Origin: Enterococcus termitis
GTDB taxonomy: Bacteria > Bacillota > Bacilli > Lactobacillales > Enterococcaceae
Length of the DNA: 64,000 nucleotides
Assembly (NCBI RefSeq): GCF_001730305.1
Contig: NZ_MIJY01000005.1
Coordinates: 1 to 64,000, forward strand
Reading direction: 5' to 3'
Positions 1-9,409 of the stretch are shown in pieces. Position 1 is the stretch's first letter. Each line of letters starts with the position of its first letter. Position numbers and translations under genes: made by a program. Below the pieces are notes generated by a model. The model made no database searches, was not told the origin of the DNA, and was given only the letters and a program-made list of their open reading frames with translations.

Positions 1-889
1 CTGTAGCTGCATTCGTGTCATACCACCCGGCAAATGTGTACCCAGTTCTGGTTGGTCCGGCTGGAACTGTACTGGTGGCGTCATACTCGACTGTTCTGCT
101 TACTGGTAGCAATGCACCAGTTTGTCCGTTTCCATTGAATCTTTGGGTATATGAGTTGCGTTGCCATTGCGCGTATAAGTCTGTGTTGAATATTGGGGCA
201 TAGTAGTCATTGATTCTTCCCATCCCGTTTGGACTTGTGCTCCAATATGTAAATGTGTGACCTCTGCGGTTTACTTGAATGCCGAAATTATCCGGATATT
301 GTGTTCCTCTGGGAGCAATTATTGGTTGTGGGTCCTGTCCGTTATCGGCACCGTTGCCGTGGAAGGTTATCTCGGCCGTGGTGTTGAGTGTGGTTTGGAT
401 TGTTGTGGTCGTTCCGACTAGTTCATCAGTGAAGTGAAATATATCAGGATTATTCCCCCTCAGTTTTGTGTTTAGATATATGGTGTAGGTAATTATCCCA
501 GGTGGTGATTGTGACACGTTGTATCCATACGCATACCCGCCGGTTTCTAATCTTGTGAACTTTAATCGTGAAGATACTTCGAAGTACATTGCTGCTTGTG
601 CGTACTCGTTTCCCACCCTGTACAATGTTGCTCGTTTGATGAGTGGATTGGCACTGACGTCGATATCGATTTTGTTTCCGTCCCCAGTATCCCGCAGTTG
701 TCTATAAGTGCTCGGCTGATACGGATTTAGGGGTGGTGGTGCCCCTTTCTTGTCCATCGGGTCGCTGATAACTATACTCGCCGATACGTTGTTCTCGTTT
801 GCTAAGATATTTCTTGAATTCTTGATATATCCGATGCCTGCTACTATTAAGCTCACTAGAACTACTCCTATAAGGATACTTTTTTTCAT
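1..889 (-). CDS. Cell-surface protein with InlB-B (Listeria-Bacteroides) repeats, N-terminal part
   Basis: The frame is open from ATG at 889 to the window edge, so the C-terminus (probably more repeats and a wall anchor) lies outside. Residues 1 to about 20 form a lysine-led hydrophobic signal or anchor segment. The middle is rich in Thr, Asn and Pro. The last part has the repeat signature GYTFAGWYDT, preceded by a related GHTFTYWS unit ending in YAQW, typical of InlB-B repeats in secreted Firmicute proteins. The start overlaps the stop of the upstream reverse-transcriptase remnant (ATGA), with AAGGA about 10 nt upstream. Its codon use is GC-richer than that of the genes around it. Probable role: surface adhesin. 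The family call is reasonable; the function is inferred. Confidence 0.75.
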   Translation of the reverse strand, partial: MKKSILIGVVLVSLIVAGIGYIKNSRNILANENNVSASIVISDPMDKKGAPPPLNPYQPSTYRQLRDTGDGNKIDIDVSANPLIKRATLYRVGNEYAQAAMYFEVSSRLKFTRLETGGYAYGYNVSQSPPGIITYTIYLNTKLRGNNPDIFHFTDELVGTTTTIQTTLNTTAEITFHGNGADNGQDPQPIIAPRGTQYPDNFGIQVNRRGHTFTYWSTSPNGMGRINDYYAPIFNTDLYAQWQRNSYTQRFNGNGQTGALLPVSRTVEYDATSTVPAGPTRTGYTFAGWYDTNAAT

Positions 890-1890
890 ATTATATTTTT
901 CCTTTTTGTTTTTTTATGCTCTCTTTTATGACAATTTTCACACAACCAAATTAGATTTTGTTTATCATTTATATTTCCAAGCGCTCGTCTCGAGTTTATA
1001 TGATGACAATGTGCTTGAACATTCGATGAAATCAGATTTACATTGCAGCGCTGACACGTATTCTTATCTCGAATATATGCTTGTTCTCGATTAATATAAT
1101 ACAAAAAATTATATTTAGTCCGACTACGAGACGATAATCTAATTTGAGTTTCACTATTTATTGATTGAATATCTTTCAGAGCTGTCTCATACTTTTCTTG
1201 GTAATATTTATACGCTTGTCTCCCACACTTTGTGTATGGGGTCATCTCCTGATAAAATGGCTTTTGCTCATATGTTGATCGTGTTAAGCTAGCTTTAGTT
1301 ATTCCATACCATAGTCCTTCAACTCTAATTCCAAACGTTTTTTCAGTACTATTTGAGTGTCGATGTTTTAAGTTACACAGTTCTGCTAATAAAATTTTGC
1401 CTTTTTCAGTCTTTGGACATCTTAGCTTTTTCCATGTATAATATGCACTTCTATTCAGTTGATAATCCATTCGTCGAAAAGCATCTGAACATATGCTTAC
1501 TTTGTAATAAGAAGTTATTCCTATTATTTTTTGATTAATCAAATGTATTTTCGCTGCCATATCATTAGTTGTAGAGCAATAAATCAATCCTCTTATTTCT
1601 TGACACAGCTCTTTCACTTTTTGGTCCATGCGATCTCTTCTTGGATAAGCTTTCCCCACAAAATATGCCCTTTTCCTTCCGGGTTCTTTACGCGGTTTTT
1701 CTAACACTAACCCAAATCCTAAAAAATTAATTTTTGTTCTCTTTAAATTTACAAGTTCTGTTTTCTTTTCGGAAATAGTCATTTTCAACCGAAAATGCAA
1801 ATATTTTAGGAAGTCTTGTATGTCTTTACCACGCGTTGTACAAAGAAAGTTGTAGCTTTCTTTGATACAGTGGAGATCAATTTCGCGCAC
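886..1890 (-). pseudogene. Group II intron reverse transcriptase/maturase, 5'-truncated remnant
   Basis: The reading frame (GTG at 1890, 334 codons) matches only the C-terminal part of a group II intron-encoded protein. It has the last RT block (KMTISEKKTELV, then INFLGFGLVLEK), the maturase/thumb region (around SYYK, residues 120-200) and a C-terminal HNH nuclease (CQRC near residue 277, HCHHIN, then CENCHKREH). RT blocks 0-5, including the catalytic YADD motif, are missing, and the 200 bases upstream contain no remains of them. No intron domain V hairpin was recognised downstream; the stop instead overlaps the start of a surface-protein gene. I read it as an inactive remnant. The HNH part could still fold. 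Confidence 0.8.
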
Positions 1891-2088
1891 TATTTCAAAA
1901 GAAATCCTTCTTCAATATTAGCTCAGTGCGGCAAAGGAAACGCTCCTTTGAATTCAAGAAAAAAGTTGTCAAATCTTACCGATTTGCATGTGTTTCGACT
2001 AACGTTAATAACGCTAACTTATACATAACGTTTCTGCTCCTCGATACATCCTTTAACATAAATGAAAAAATAGTTCCTACTTTTAAAT

Positions 2089-4725
2089 TTAGCCTTTGTT
2101 TGTTTTTTTCCTTCTCTCAATAAATAGATAGCTCACAAATAATATAAGAGATCCTAAACCTATAATTTCTCCTAAAAGTAATCCTTGTGGTATAAATACA
2201 AACTCAATATTATGCTTTCCTTCAGGAACTTTTACAGTAAGCATCGCTTCCTTGAATGTTGGAATCTCCACTTTTTCACCATCAACATACGCTACCCAGC
2301 CTTTATCGTATGGAATAGTTGTTAAAATGACTTTTTCCTCATCTAACTCCACATTTGCACTTGCTTTTCTTCCATCAATTGTGAAATCTACACCTTGCTT
2401 CATGACCTTTTTCATAACGTTCGCATAACGGTCTGTATCTAACAATAAAACATCTGGTTGAACAATTGTAAAATCTTGCTTCCCTGATCCTTCTCCATAA
2501 TCGACCTCAGCTGTTACATCGATTTCCGTTGCGTCTTTATAATATCCAAGATTGTAATACTGCCCCGTCTCAGATACAGAATGACTGTAATCTGTTCCGT
2601 TCACGTATAATTTCAAAGAAGGACTTCCTAATTCACGATAATTCACAGGGAATATACTCAAATATGCTTGTTTATTGGCCGGAACTTTCACTTTCCAACG
2701 CAAAATCATTCCTTCTTTTTTCTTTTTAGGCTTATATGTAACTAATGTCGTGGCATTGATTTGTTCTTTAGTTTCTTTTACATTTTCAAACAAGTCTTTC
2801 TGTAAACTAGTTACGTCAAACAAACCTTCCAAATCTTCTTTTGCCAGTTGGCTTAATAACGTTGTCTGCGTTTCTACTGCACCTTTTTCAAATATACCTT
2901 CATCGGTGATAAATCCCAATGGCATAACATAGTCATTTTTATATAGCGTATAGTCCCCTGATTTCCTGATTCCCTTATAACCAAACTTCAATGGATCCTG
3001 TTTTGATATATTATATTTGACTCCTAATAACGCATCCATGAGCAACGTGTTATTCGCATAACGAATATTTAGATTTGTTCCAAGAGACCGGAAACCGAGT
3101 CCATTTAGGTATTCGGAAGAATGACGATTTCTTATAGAAGAGAAGAACGACACCCCATGATAATCAAAATTCATATTCTCATTGACCGATACAGGTGTCA
3201 GATTTTCCATTCGATAAAAGGTAGATTTATTCTCTTCCTTCGTCTGATCTACCAGCGTTTGAATATCTTCATGTGGTTCAGTATAATGTTTCCTTGCTGG
3301 ATAAACCCACTCGATTGCAATCCCTCTAACAATGCCAAAAGTATTGATCCCCAATTCTAATGATACTGTTATAAGAAATAGAATCGGTATCACATATTTT
3401 CCAAATCTTTTCAGATTACGATTCTTCAACGCAAGTAATACAAAATACCCTATTAAAAATACTGCTGTCCATAAAAAACAATTCGTATAAAGATACTCAT
3501 AATCACCTTGATCTGTCACATATTTTACTAGAAGAAATACAGCACCCAATCCCATAAATACATTTGTTAATTTAGGCAGGTCTTCTTTCGTATAAACATT
3601 CCAACCGTATCCAGCTAACAGTAAAACCATGAAAGAAAAGAGAAAGCTAAAACGGAATAAGAACATGTTGGGAGAATGAAATCCATGCCATGCCAAATTT
3701 AATGGCTGGAAATAGAAACTGATAAAAATAAATACTCCCAATAAACCATACGCAATCTTTTCTATCCTTGGGATTTTCTTAGTAACAAAGAAAAATATAC
3801 ATCCAATAAGTGGAAGCAATCCAACATATATAAAAGGTGTTGAATACACTTTTGTACTATCATAAACACCTACCATATTTTTAATCACTATATCCCATAT
3901 ACCAGTTGTACTCGTGAATAATCCATTTACCTTTTCAAATGACTCTCCGTTGTTTTTCAAGTCTAAATACACAGGTAATGTGATAAATAACGATCCCCCC
4001 ACACTTAGCGCTGAAGTCAATACATAACGAACAACTTGATGTCTATATTTCCTATAATCTGTCATAAAACGAGCCATAAAATACAGGAACGAAAAAATAC
4101 CCGCCATATATGCCATATAAAAATTTGAAACCAACAATAGACTCGTACTAATAAACAGCAATACTATTTTCCCAGAATCCATAACTCGGTGAATACTGAC
4201 AATTACAACTGGCAGCCAAATCAAAACATCTAACCACATTAAGATCTCTGAATGAGCTACAACAAAACTCATTAACGCATAGGAGATAGCCAAAATCACC
4301 TTCCCCCACTTAGGAATTTTGACAAACAATTGATTTGATAAAAAGTAAAAACTGATACCTAAGCTCCCGATTTTTAATAAGGTTAAAAAATAAAGAAAAT
4401 CTGGTAGCTGAAGATTATTAAAAAACAATACCAGCGGAGTAAATATACCTCCTAAATAATAAGCCATAAATGTCCAATAATTTAGTCCTAACGAGCCTCC
4501 CCAAGTATAAAGAAAACTGTCTCCTTCTTTCACCGTGTTATTGAAACTTGCAAAAAAGTTTACATATTGAGAATATGCATCACTTGCTAGTACTGTTCGA
4601 ATTTCACTTCCCGGATAAATATCTATTCGGGCATAAACAAGGGCCATAATAGCTACGGGCAATATAAAACTTGCACCATACCCTATACCATTCTGTTTAA
4701 AAAAATTTATTATTTTCTCTTTCAC
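2089..4725 (-). CDS. YfhO-family polytopic membrane protein
   Basis: This 878-residue membrane protein has about a dozen hydrophobic segments (roughly residues 10-470), a long extracellular region (about 480-840) and a final membrane helix followed by a basic tail (IERRKKTNKG). The pattern, including the N-terminal NGIGYGASFILP stretch and the YDKGWVAYVDG region, fits the YfhO family. Members have a GT-C-like fold, and in Bacillus and Listeria they are linked to glycosylation of lipoteichoic acid. It is the last gene of the WxL cluster, 32 bases after the signal peptidase gene. Inference: it modifies a wall polymer or the WxL-associated surface. The family is confident; the substrate is unknown. 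Confidence 0.85.
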   Translation of the reverse strand: MKEKIINFFKQNGIGYGASFILPVAIMALVYARIDIYPGSEIRTVLASDAYSQYVNFFASFNNTVKEGDSFLYTWGGSLGLNYWTFMAYYLGGIFTPLVLFFNNLQLPDFLYFLTLLKIGSLGISFYFLSNQLFVKIPKWGKVILAISYALMSFVVAHSEILMWLDVLIWLPVVIVSIHRVMDSGKIVLLFISTSLLLVSNFYMAYMAGIFSFLYFMARFMTDYRKYRHQVVRYVLTSALSVGGSLFITLPVYLDLKNNGESFEKVNGLFTSTTGIWDIVIKNMVGVYDSTKVYSTPFIYVGLLPLIGCIFFFVTKKIPRIEKIAYGLLGVFIFISFYFQPLNLAWHGFHSPNMFLFRFSFLFSFMVLLLAGYGWNVYTKEDLPKLTNVFMGLGAVFLLVKYVTDQGDYEYLYTNCFLWTAVFLIGYFVLLALKNRNLKRFGKYVIPILFLITVSLELGINTFGIVRGIAIEWVYPARKHYTEPHEDIQTLVDQTKEENKSTFYRMENLTPVSVNENMNFDYHGVSFFSSIRNRHSSEYLNGLGFRSLGTNLNIRYANNTLLMDALLGVKYNISKQDPLKFGYKGIRKSGDYTLYKNDYVMPLGFITDEGIFEKGAVETQTTLLSQLAKEDLEGLFDVTSLQKDLFENVKETKEQINATTLVTYKPKKKKEGMILRWKVKVPANKQAYLSIFPVNYRELGSPSLKLYVNGTDYSHSVSETGQYYNLGYYKDATEIDVTAEVDYGEGSGKQDFTIVQPDVLLLDTDRYANVMKKVMKQGVDFTIDGRKASANVELDEEKVILTTIPYDKGWVAYVDGEKVEIPTFKEAMLTVKVPEGKHNIEFVFIPQGLLLGEIIGLGSLILFVSYLFIERRKKTNKG

Positions 4726-4757
4726 TATTCTGCCTCCATATTTCTTCAGAATATCTC

Positions 4758-5351
4758 TTAAAACAAGCCATAGCTTACGACCCCATCAATCATAGAATTA
4801 GAAATCAATCCGAACGTACGACTATCTTTTGAATTTCTATGGTTATCCCCTAAAACAAAATATTTTCCTTTTGGAATTTTATTTATCTTTGAAAAATAAT
4901 CTCTACCTGAATCCGATAAATCTAATATTGTCGCATTATTAGGCAAGTTCTCAAGTGTTACCTCTTTTTGAGAAAAATCCCAAGAACCTTCCGGCATAAT
5001 AACTAGACGTCCATCAATACTAATTACATAGTCTCCTGGTATACCTACTACACGCTTCACATAAGATTCCTCATTTGACTTCCCTCGGTGTACAGTTAAC
5101 GTTACTATGTCATATTTCTTCGGGGATACTGACTTATTCACCAATAAATATTCTCCATTTTTCAGCGTTGGATCCATAGATTCTCCTTGAACTACGTACA
5201 CATGAAATTGTAAAAGGAATAAGATAGCTCCCCCCATAACAATATAAAAACAGGCTGCTTTCATCCATCTCCACAGATTTTTGATTTCTTTTTGATTCTT
5301 CTTCTTTTCCACATCTTCTCTCTTTTCTTTACTACGTTCATATACACTCAC
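4758..5351 (-). CDS. Signal peptidase I
   Basis: This type I signal peptidase cleaves signal peptides on the outer face of the membrane. The order is a cytoplasmic charged N-terminus, one membrane segment (about residues 33-50), then the catalytic domain. The nucleophilic serine lies in VVQGESMDPTL, the general-base lysine in YVKRVVGIPGD, and the box E motif is GDNHRNSKDSRTFG. The length (197 residues) is normal for a one-helix Gram-positive enzyme. It sits between the small membrane protein gene and the YfhO gene in the WxL cluster, which suggests it processes the proteins encoded here. Confidence 0.93.
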   Translation of the reverse strand: MSVYERSKEKREDVEKKKNQKEIKNLWRWMKAACFYIVMGGAILFLLQFHVYVVQGESMDPTLKNGEYLLVNKSVSPKKYDIVTLTVHRGKSNEESYVKRVVGIPGDYVISIDGRLVIMPEGSWDFSQKEVTLENLPNNATILDLSDSGRDYFSKINKIPKGKYFVLGDNHRNSKDSRTFGLISNSMIDGVVSYGLF

Positions 5352-5356
5352 AGCTC

Positions 5357-6013
5357 TTACTTAATAGACGATTCCTGAATATTAAATTGCTTGAATATCT
5401 TCTTTTGAATATTTTTCATTGCATTAAGATCACTCTTATATGAATCATAGTTCTCTGCATTCTTTAGGGAGTCAAATGGTTGTCCAGTTGTATTTACTCC
5501 AAATTCTTTCATTTTTTGGTATAACCTATTCAATGAGCTTTGTGCCTCTTCCCCTAATCGAGAACTAGCTATACGTACACCATAACTCGCCAACCGACCA
5601 GAAAGATCATCAATCGTTGCACCTACTTTTTCTGAATTATCTGTTTCAGGAATTTTATCAAACTGAACTTCTAATTCTTTGACTAACACATATCCTTGAA
5701 GCAAAGCAGTCGAATCATCTTGATTCAAATGCGTCGATTGATAATATTGACTATAAAACGCACCTCCACCAAGTAAAGCTATAAACATCATACACGCTAA
5801 AAAACGAACAATGGATTTTTTTCTTAATTTCTCTATATTTTTACACCGACGCATCCATTGTTTTCTCTTTTTTTTATTTTTAGGCCTCTTTTTCTTTAAT
5901 GTCCTCAATTGACTATTAAATCGAATAAAGACCACACCATTAACTAGAAAAAATAAGACTAACAGAATAATAACAGCTATACTTACTATGAAAAACCAAT
6001 CTAAAATTGCCAT
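5357..6013 (-). CDS. Two-helix membrane protein of the WxL cluster, unknown function
   Basis: I do not recognise a family. The 218-residue product has a membrane segment at about residues 7-30, a very basic stretch (KKKRPKNKKKRKQW) on the cytoplasmic side, a second membrane helix at about 70-90, and an external, mostly helical C-terminal part of about 125 residues. It lies 5 bases before the signal peptidase start and 21 bases after the WxLIP gene, so all three are probably translated from one mRNA. It may organise the cluster's products at the membrane, but nothing in the sequence proves that. Confidence 0.7.
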   Translation of the reverse strand: MAILDWFFIVSIAVIILLVLFFLVNGVVFIRFNSQLRTLKKKRPKNKKKRKQWMRRCKNIEKLRKKSIVRFLACMMFIALLGGGAFYSQYYQSTHLNQDDSTALLQGYVLVKELEVQFDKIPETDNSEKVGATIDDLSGRLASYGVRIASSRLGEEAQSSLNRLYQKMKEFGVNTTGQPFDSLKNAENYDSYKSDLNAMKNIQKKIFKQFNIQESSIK

Positions 6014-6034
6014 TCTATTCCTCCAACAGTCTCT

Positions 6035-7138
6035 TTATTGTTTTTCTTTTGTTTTCTTTCTTTTTCTTCTAGCCTTCCTTTTTGCTTCTTTCTTTTTCTT
6101 CCGCAAATTTAAGAAAACCACTATAAATCCTACTACAAACAATACTACTCCTACAATAGCTCCAATAATCAACCAATTAATACCCGTTGACTGAACTAGA
6201 CTTAAATCTTTCTTATTATATTTTTCTGCATCTGCGTCTGTAATCTTAAACTCTTGAGTCCATGCCCATTTGCCACCTGCTTTTGTTGTAACAACAATGT
6301 TCGCTACATAACTTCCTGAAACCATCTTTTCTCCATTTAAACTAACTGGAAAATCAATCATTGAATTAGGCGCCATACGCATTTTAGATTTCTTGGTCTC
6401 ATATAATACCTCTTTAGATCCCTTTTTGTTGATTTGAACGTTCACCGTCATATCTTCTGTATACACAGGAGATATATTTGAAAAGTTTACAAATACTGCA
6501 TTTTGAAAATTCTGTAATTCAGGATATACTTTGTTTAGCACCATATCCGGATTTATTCCCTTAAAATCTTCCTCACTAAGTAACATTCCCGTTAAATAAG
6601 CAAACTTGTTAACAATCATTCCTTTTTCGGAAGCCGTCTTTTGGCCTTCACTTGTTACTTCTTGTAATTCAATTCCTCCTGATATAACTCCTTTAAACGG
6701 TGTCTTAGGTATTTTAAGTACAATATCTAACAGTTGTTCACTTTTAGGCGCCAATGTTACCTCTTTAGGTGCCGTAGCAATGTCCACAAAATCATTAATT
6801 AAAGACTCATCTCTCTTTAATTCATTTGGGCTATATTCAATTACGCCGTTTCCATTCGTTTTCGCACCATTTAAGTTGACTGAAATTTTAATTTCTTTCT
6901 CTGACGAGTTCATTAACTTCATTTGAACAATCTGTTCTTGTCCTGGAGTAACTCTTAAGTCATAATACCCTACATCTTTATTTTGTTGATTTTCCGGTTG
7001 AATGACTTCATAAGAAAAGCCGCCAGCCGCACCTTTGTTTTCTTCTGCTAAAGATACAAGACTGGTACTAAGTGTAATTATAAAGGCAAGTACTATGTAA
7101 ATTATGTAGAAATTTCTTTTTTTTATTTTTTTATTCAT
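6035..7138 (-). CDS. WxL-interacting protein (DUF916 and DUF3324 domains)
   Basis: The protein has a signal peptide (about residues 1-31), a first domain (about 40-160, YDLRVTPGQEQIVQM...) matching DUF916 (WxLIP peptidoglycan-binding), a second (about 180-300, ending GGKWAWTQEFKIT) matching DUF3324 (WxLIP host-binding), a membrane helix (about 320-345) and a strongly basic cytoplasmic tail (RKKKKEAKRKARRKRKK). In enterococci such proteins bind WxL-domain proteins at the surface. It follows two WxL genes, separated from the nearest by 204 bases that contain a strong hairpin. 367 residues is normal for the family. Confidence 0.93.
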   Translation of the reverse strand: MNKKIKKRNFYIIYIVLAFIITLSTSLVSLAEENKGAAGGFSYEVIQPENQQNKDVGYYDLRVTPGQEQIVQMKLMNSSEKEIKISVNLNGAKTNGNGVIEYSPNELKRDESLINDFVDIATAPKEVTLAPKSEQLLDIVLKIPKTPFKGVISGGIELQEVTSEGQKTASEKGMIVNKFAYLTGMLLSEEDFKGINPDMVLNKVYPELQNFQNAVFVNFSNISPVYTEDMTVNVQINKKGSKEVLYETKKSKMRMAPNSMIDFPVSLNGEKMVSGSYVANIVVTTKAGGKWAWTQEFKITDADAEKYNKKDLSLVQSTGINWLIIGAIVGVVLFVVGFIVVFLNLRKKKKEAKRKARRKRKKTKEKQ

Positions 7139-7212
7139 GATTGTCCTCTCTTTTACTTGAAAATTTTATGTCTTTTGACTTCTCTAAAATACATCATTCA
7201 ACTTTATAACCC

Positions 7213-7248
7213 ATGATGGGCTTAATTAATAATAATCAAGCCCATCAT
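7213..7248. promoter_or_regulatory. 11-bp perfect hairpin between WxL and WxLIP genes
   Basis: The arms ATGATGGGCTT and AAGCCCATCAT pair perfectly around a 14-base loop. On the transcribed (minus) strand no run of T follows, so this is not a classical terminator. It may be a processing or stability element that sets the WxL to WxLIP ratio. Confidence 0.55.
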
Positions 7249-7342
7249 ATGGTTAATTTAGGTATAATAATGGGTAGTTTGGGTATCACACTTATTTTAA
7301 TTTGGGGACATAGTTTATCAATCTCTCTATAAAATATCCTAC

Positions 7343-8119
7343 TTAAATTGCATCTTCAATAGTCCAAGTAATCTCGGCTTGGTATTCTCCACTTTTAAGT
7401 CTAGTCGTACCTAATACATTCAAATCAACACTGTCATAGTTACTAGATGCTGCATCCGCATTTGTACCAAATACAATATCTTGAACACCATAACCTTTAC
7501 CAGCTTCTTTATTGTTTACAAATACCTCTGGTTGGTTTAATGATAATGTTTGTGTTGAAGCCGGTAATGCAGTTGCAGTTGTTGGCAATGTCCCTGGATT
7601 AAATCCAGATTGTAAACTGATGTTTTTGTACGTTAAAGTAGCTCCATTAAGTTCTCCCCCAACAGATGAATTCGTAAATTGTTTGGTCAGTTCAGCTTTC
7701 ACTGAATAATGATTTTCGGCTACAGTTGAGCGAATATCTTGGTAACGCACAAAGTGAGCGATTTTCACATCTTTACCTGTTGCTACCTCAGTTGTTTCAA
7801 ATGGTACCGCTTTGTAAGTTTTATTTGCAGTATCAGTAGCTACAATACTATGCACATCAAAATCTAAATCTGTTACAGAAATAATTTTACGTGCTGAAGG
7901 TGTAGTGTTTTGCGACGGTGATGTGATTGACGGAGCCTGACTTGAAGCACCACCAGGCACATTTGATGGTAACGTAGTTAAATCTTCAGTAAACGTAATT
8001 TTCCCTTTCCCTACTACTTCATCTCCTGGTGCCGCCTTAGTGGTTGTTGCTGTTTGTGCTAAAGTTAAAACTGTAGCGGCAACTAATACTCCTCCAAATA
8101 CTTTGTGTGCTAATTTCAT
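7343..8119 (-). CDS. WxL-domain surface protein with degenerate WxL motifs
   Basis: The signal peptide (residues 1-29) ends at a TTTKA/AP site, followed by a Pro/Ser-rich linker. The remaining region aligns in layout with WxL domains, which bind peptidoglycan non-covalently. The second motif is YQAEITWTIED near the C-terminus. The first motif, normally with Trp, reads NHYSVKAEL, so Tyr replaces Trp, and Ile replaces the Leu of the second. The protein still starts its mature part with the KGKITF strand seen in its two neighbours. Surface location is well supported; the effect of the changed motifs is unknown. Confidence 0.85.
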   Translation of the reverse strand: MKLAHKVFGGVLVAATVLTLAQTATTTKAAPGDEVVGKGKITFTEDLTTLPSNVPGGASSQAPSITSPSQNTTPSARKIISVTDLDFDVHSIVATDTANKTYKAVPFETTEVATGKDVKIAHFVRYQDIRSTVAENHYSVKAELTKQFTNSSVGGELNGATLTYKNISLQSGFNPGTLPTTATALPASTQTLSLNQPEVFVNNKEAGKGYGVQDIVFGTNADAASSNYDSVDLNVLGTTRLKSGEYQAEITWTIEDAI

Positions 8120-8191
8120 ACGTGTTTCCTCCTAAAATTTTTATAATAATCTATATATAACTATCTCAAAAAGATAGATTATATCCTTAAT

Positions 8192-8977
8192 TTATGGTAA
8201 TTCTGATAAAATCCAAGTGAACGTCGTCTGATAAGACCCCGGAGATTTTTTAGTCCCTCCCGGAACAAACAACTTTAAGCCTCTATTTTGGTGAACTTCC
8301 TTGTCATTAAACGTAGAATCAACTATCGGCTTACCGTTCTTATCTACTCTTTTAGATAAAGTATCTTCTACTCCCGCTTCATTTTGATTTGATGCTCCAA
8401 AATTAATCAGCCAGGTTCCTTCTCCAGCCCCCTTTGAAGCTGAAGCCAAATTATAAACCTCACCAATATTTTTAATTTCGATTACATCTTTTGAAACTGT
8501 CGGTGAATTACTTTTATTATTCCATGAGTTCGTCCATGAATAATCCAATGAAACCATCGCACCATCTAATTCTATATTCTTAGTTTCTTCTTTCAACTGA
8601 TGTTCTTGACGAACTTGTAGTAACCAACCCGATCCGGTCTCTCTATTATCCGTTATCTGAATAAAATTCCCTCTAGCGGACGTATCATCTAAGAATAACT
8701 GAGCATTTCCATAATACGTTTCATTCTTATTACTGATTTTATTTTCAAAGAAGTCAAATTTAGAAATAAAATCTATTCTAAGAGGACCTTCGGTAGCTGG
8801 TCCCGGACCGGGATTCACACTTCTATCAGGGAATTCTGGGTCAACAATATCTTGTACATCTTTCACCTTGAACTCCACTTTCCCTTTCTGTACCGAACTA
8901 TCGTCTGCGTAAACACTGTTTGCAACAGTACAACTAACCAGCCCTACAAAAACAAATCCCAATACTAGTCTCTTCAT
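8192..8977 (-). CDS. WxL-domain surface protein
   Basis: This secreted 261-residue protein has a signal peptide (residues 1-24, VYADD) and a short linker. The WxL domain has both expected motifs: SGWLLQVRQEHQL at about residues 116-128 and YQTTFTWILSELP at the extreme C-terminus. Its start codon overlaps the stop of the upstream LPXTG gene (TAATG), so the two are translationally coupled. Such proteins coat the cell wall and associate with WxLIP partners, one of which is encoded downstream. Confidence 0.92.
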   Translation of the reverse strand: MKRLVLGFVFVGLVSCTVANSVYADDSSVQKGKVEFKVKDVQDIVDPEFPDRSVNPGPGPATEGPLRIDFISKFDFFENKISNKNETYYGNAQLFLDDTSARGNFIQITDNRETGSGWLLQVRQEHQLKEETKNIELDGAMVSLDYSWTNSWNNKSNSPTVSKDVIEIKNIGEVYNLASASKGAGEGTWLINFGASNQNEAGVEDTLSKRVDKNGKPIVDSTFNDKEVHQNRGLKLFVPGGTKKSPGSYQTTFTWILSELP

Positions 8978-9381
8978 TAGCGATTTTCTCCCTCTTCATT
9001 CTTACGACGCTTCCTATACAAGAAAAACAGACCAGATACGATCAATCCTAATCCACCAATAACAAAACCAGCTCGAACCATTTCACCAGTTGATGGCAAT
9101 CGGCCTATTGGCTTTCCAACACTACCACTATCGAATGGTTCCGTACTAGCTGAAGAAGTTGGTTCCGTACTAGCTGAAGAAGTTGGTTCCGTACTAGCTG
9201 AAGAAGTTGGTTCCGTACTAGCTGAAGAAGTTGGTTCCGTACTAGCTGATTCCTCATAAAATGTTATTCTTCCTTTTGTTTGAACTACCCCGCCATTTGT
9301 TGCGAAAGCTGAGCTATGTCCTACAAAAAGGACAACTATTGTCATCAAAAAAGTAATTCCCAAAATAAACTTTCTTTTCAT
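8977..9381 (-). CDS. Small LPXTG-anchored protein with 8-residue repeats
   Basis: The 134-residue product has a signal peptide (about 1-27), a short mature N-terminus with the KGRITFYEES strand seen in the neighbouring WxL proteins, about four and a half copies of ASTEPTSS, and a sortase signal LPSTGE followed by a hydrophobic helix and the basic tail YRKRRKNEEGENR. Sortase A would link it to peptidoglycan. Small LPXTG proteins of this type are normal members of enterococcal WxL operons. It is first after the regulator gene and overlaps the next start by one base. Confidence 0.9.
   Translation of the reverse strand: MKRKFILGITFLMTIVVLFVGHSSAFATNGGVVQTKGRITFYEESASTEPTSSASTEPTSSASTEPTSSASTEPTSSASTEPFDSGSVGKPIGRLPSTGEMVRAGFVIGGLGLIVSGLFFLYRKRRKNEEGENR
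9137..9249. repeat. 24-bp tandem repeat, about 4.7 copies
   Basis: Units start at 9137, 9161, 9185 and 9209, with a partial fifth from 9233. They are identical at the base level and encode the ASTEPTSS repeats, which suggests recent expansion. Confidence 0.95.
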
Positions 9382-9409
9382 CTTATATCTCGCCTTTCAA
9401 ATATACTTC

